The notes below the pieces were generated by a model, which was not told where the DNA came from, ran no database searches, and saw only the letters and a program-made list of their open reading frames with translations. A DNA stretch of 64,000 bases, taken from contig NZ_PQGA01000001.1 in assembly GCF_002917095.1 (NCBI RefSeq), positions 496,001 through 560,000 on the forward strand, in the 5' to 3' direction. This DNA is from Paraburkholderia eburnea (GTDB lineage Bacteria; Pseudomonadota; Gammaproteobacteria; Burkholderiales; Burkholderiaceae). This document shows, in pieces, positions 62,111 to 64,000 of this stretch; within the stretch, counting starts at the first letter, position 1, and every line of letters starts with the position of its first letter. The translations under genes were made by a program, and so were the position numbers.

Positions 62111-63676
62111 ATGATCAAGCAAGCGCTCATCTCCGTTTCCGACAAGTCGGGCATCGTCGACTTCGCGAAGTCGCTGTCGGACCTCGGCGTCAAGATCCTC
62201 TCGACCGGCGGCACCGCGAAACTGCTCGCGGACGCGGGCCTTCCCGTGACCGAAGTGGCCGATTACACCGGCTTCCCGGAAATGCTCGATGGGCGCGTGA
62301 AGACGCTGCACCCGAAGGTCCACGGCGGCATCCTCGCGCGCCGCGACCTGCCGGAACACATGGCAGCGCTCGAAAAGCACGACATTCCGACGATCGATCT
62401 GCTGGTCGTGAACCTCTACCCGTTCGTCCAGACGATCTCGAAGGAAGAGTGCTCGCTGGAAGACGCGATCGAGAACATCGACATCGGCGGCCCGACGATG
62501 CTGCGCTCGGCGGCGAAGAACCATCGCGACGTGACGGTCGTGGTCGACCCGGCCGACTACGCAACGGTGCTGGAAGAGATGCGCGCGAGCGGCAACAACG
62601 TGGGCTACGCGACGAACTTCCGTCTCGCGACCAAGGTGTTCGCGCACACCGCGCAGTACGACGGCGCGATCACGAACTACCTCACGAGCCTGACCGAAGC
62701 GCTCGAGCACAAGTCGCGCAACGCGTTCCCGGCCACGCTCAATCTCGCGTTCGACAAGGTCCAGGATCTGCGTTACGGCGAGAACCCGCACCAGAGCGCT
62801 GCGTTCTACCGCGATCTGGCCTCGCCCGCCGGCGCGCTCGCCAACTACACGCAGCTTCAGGGCAAGGAACTCTCGTACAACAACATCGCTGACTCCGACG
62901 CAGCGTGGGAATGCGTGAAGACCTTCGACGTGCCCGCCTGCGTGATCGTCAAGCACGCGAACCCGTGCGGCGTGGCAGTGGGCGCTAACGCGCTGGAAGC
63001 CTATTCGAAGGCGTTCCAGACCGATCCGACCTCGGCGTTCGGCGGCATCATCGCCTTCAACCGCGAAGTCGACGAAGCCGCGGCGCAAGCCGTGTCGAAG
63101 CAATTCGTCGAAGTCCTGATCGCCCCGTCGTTCTCGGATGCGGCCAAGGCCGTGTTCGCGGCGAAGCAAAACGTGCGTCTGCTCGAAATCGCCTTGGGCG
63201 AAGGCCATAACGCGTTCGATCTGAAGCGCGTGGGCGGCGGTCTGCTGGTGCAATCGCTCGACTCGAAGAACGTGCAGCCGCACGAACTGCGCGTCGTGAC
63301 CAAGCGTCACCCGACGCCGAAGGAAATGGACGATCTGCTGTTCGCCTGGCGCGTCGCCAAGTTCGTGAAGTCGAACGCCATCGTGTTCTGCGCGAACGGC
63401 ATGACGATGGGCGTGGGCGCAGGCCAGATGAGCCGCGTGGACTCGGCGCGCATCGCCAGCATCAAGGCGGAAAACGCGGGCCTCAAGCTCGCGGGTTCGG
63501 CGGTGGCGTCGGACGCGTTCTTCCCGTTCCGTGACGGCCTCGACGTCGTGGTCAACGCGGGCGCGACCTGCGTGATCCAGCCGGGCGGCTCGATGCGCGA
63601 CGACGAAGTGATCGCCGCCGCCGACGAGCACAACATCGCCATGGTCATGACCGGCATCCGCCACTTCCGTCACTGA
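62111..63676 (+). CDS. purH: Bifunctional AICAR transformylase / IMP cyclohydrolase
   Basis: The product has 521 residues (E. coli PurH has 529). It carries out the last two steps of purine synthesis. The N-terminal cyclohydrolase domain contains [39 protein letters not shown] and VVNLYPF. The transformylase domain contains [30 protein letters not shown] and [12 protein letters not shown]. It lies 73 bp after fis and has a strong terminator, so it may be co-transcribed with dusB-fis or separately. No purine riboswitch or clear PurR box is visible in the 73-bp gap. Confidence 0.97.
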   Translation: MIKQALISVSDKSGIVDFAKSLSDLGVKILSTGGTAKLLADAGLPVTEVADYTGFPEMLDGRVKTLHPKVHGGILARRDLPEHMAALEKHDIPTIDLLVVNLYPFVQTISKEECSLEDAIENIDIGGPTMLRSAAKNHRDVTVVVDPADYATVLEEMRASGNNVGYATNFRLATKVFAHTAQYDGAITNYLTSLTEALEHKSRNAFPATLNLAFDKVQDLRYGENPHQSAAFYRDLASPAGALANYTQLQGKELSYNNIADSDAAWECVKTFDVPACVIVKHANPCGVAVGANALEAYSKAFQTDPTSAFGGIIAFNREVDEAAAQAVSKQFVEVLIAPSFSDAAKAVFAAKQNVRLLEIALGEGHNAFDLKRVGGGLLVQSLDSKNVQPHELRVVTKRHPTPKEMDDLLFAWRVAKFVKSNAIVFCANGMTMGVGAGQMSRVDSARIASIKAENAGLKLAGSAVASDAFFPFRDGLDVVVNAGATCVIQPGGSMRDDEVIAAADEHNIAMVMTGIRHFRH

Positions 63677-63694
63677 TCGGCGCGCGTTATTCGT

Positions 63695-63730
63695 AAAAGC
63701 CCGCTGGACCTGCTGTCCAGCGGGCTTTTT
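63695..63730 (+). terminator. Intrinsic terminator of purH
   Basis: A perfect 15-bp stem (63695-63709 and 63715-63729) with a 5-nt loop is followed by TTTTCTTTG. Confidence 0.94.
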
Positions 63731-63828
63731 CTTTGTGCCCCAAAGTACATGGCAGGCTCGCGACTAGCGCGCCGTTCGTTGTACCATCGCAGGCACACCC
63801 TCGGCACACCCCGTTTTCCCCGCATTTC

Positions 63829-64000
63829 ATGAGAATTCTCGGCATCGACCCCGGCTTGCGCGTGACCGGTTTTGGCGTGATCGAGCGTCACGGCCATCAA
63901 CTCACGTATGTCGCAAGCGGCGTCATCCGCACCGCCGATGCCGATCTGCCCTCGCGTCTGGGCACCATCTTCGAAGGCGTTTCCACGCTGATCCGCCAGC
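63829..64000 (+). CDS. ruvC: Holliday junction resolvase RuvC, N-terminal part (3' end outside the window)
   Basis: 57 codons are visible from ATG 63829. The N-terminal [19 protein letters not shown] carries the first catalytic aspartate (D7) of the RNase H-like fold. RuvC cuts Holliday junctions together with RuvAB. No Shine-Dalgarno is obvious. The purH-ruvC order is usual in Burkholderiales. The remaining two-thirds of the gene lies beyond the window edge. Confidence 0.93.
   Translation, partial: MRILGIDPGLRVTGFGVIERHGHQLTYVASGVIRTADADLPSRLGTIFEGVSTLIRQ

Overview
This 64-kb window is high-GC chromosomal DNA from a betaproteobacterium of the order Burkholderiales, most likely Burkholderia, Paraburkholderia or Caballeronia. 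The evidence is the codon and GC character, the ubiquinone genes, and the gene orders nadK-recN, queA-tgt-yajC-secD-secF, pepP-ubiH, dusB-fis-purH-ruvC and a split pntAA-pntAB-pntB. I cannot fix the genus from sequence alone. Almost everything is core genome. I saw no rRNA, tRNA, CRISPR array, insertion sequence, prophage or integrase with catalytic residues.

Layout. 0-3 kb: the 3' part of nadK, then recN, then a Phd/RelE-type toxin-antitoxin pair. 3-13 kb: glnE (minus) and a divergent giant AsmA-like YhdP protein, a Nit-type amidase and tldD. 13-16 kb: aroG behind an attenuator leader, and hmp (minus) under a clear NsrR box. 16-24 kb: cobalamin adenosyltransferase (minus), an FAD-linked dehydrogenase and glycolate oxidase genes glcD, glcE and glcF, then yggS-proC. 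24-30 kb: ubiA, dps, a small membrane protein, oxyR and recG, all minus. 30-36 kb: queA, tgt, yajC, secD, secF. 36-46 kb: yceI (minus), a pqiA-pqiA-pqiB-pqiC operon, a large polytopic membrane protein usually labelled a 'site-specific recombinase', two tandem HigBA-type modules and an RlmL-like methyltransferase. 47-52 kb: a glycosyltransferase (minus), a VOC protein with a WYL-domain regulator, and proton-translocating transhydrogenase (minus). 52-64 kb: nudJ-mnmA, a stand-alone glutamate-synthase-domain protein, a GST (minus), pepP-ubiH, vapBC, dusB-fis, purH and the start of ruvC.

Themes. Several genes bear on redox and nitrosative stress (OxyR with both redox cysteines, Dps, Hmp, GST, transhydrogenase) and on envelope transport (Sec, Pqi/MCE, YhdP). 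Four toxin-antitoxin modules sit in gaps between core genes.

The most striking signal is upstream of aroG. A good sigma70-type promoter is followed by a 22-codon leader ORF with eight aromatic codons in a row (Phe, Tyr and Trp together). An 8-nt segment just after that run pairs perfectly with the 5' arm of a strong intrinsic terminator. This is the full architecture of a ribosome-mediated attenuator that would sense all three end products of the pathway whose first step AroG catalyses.
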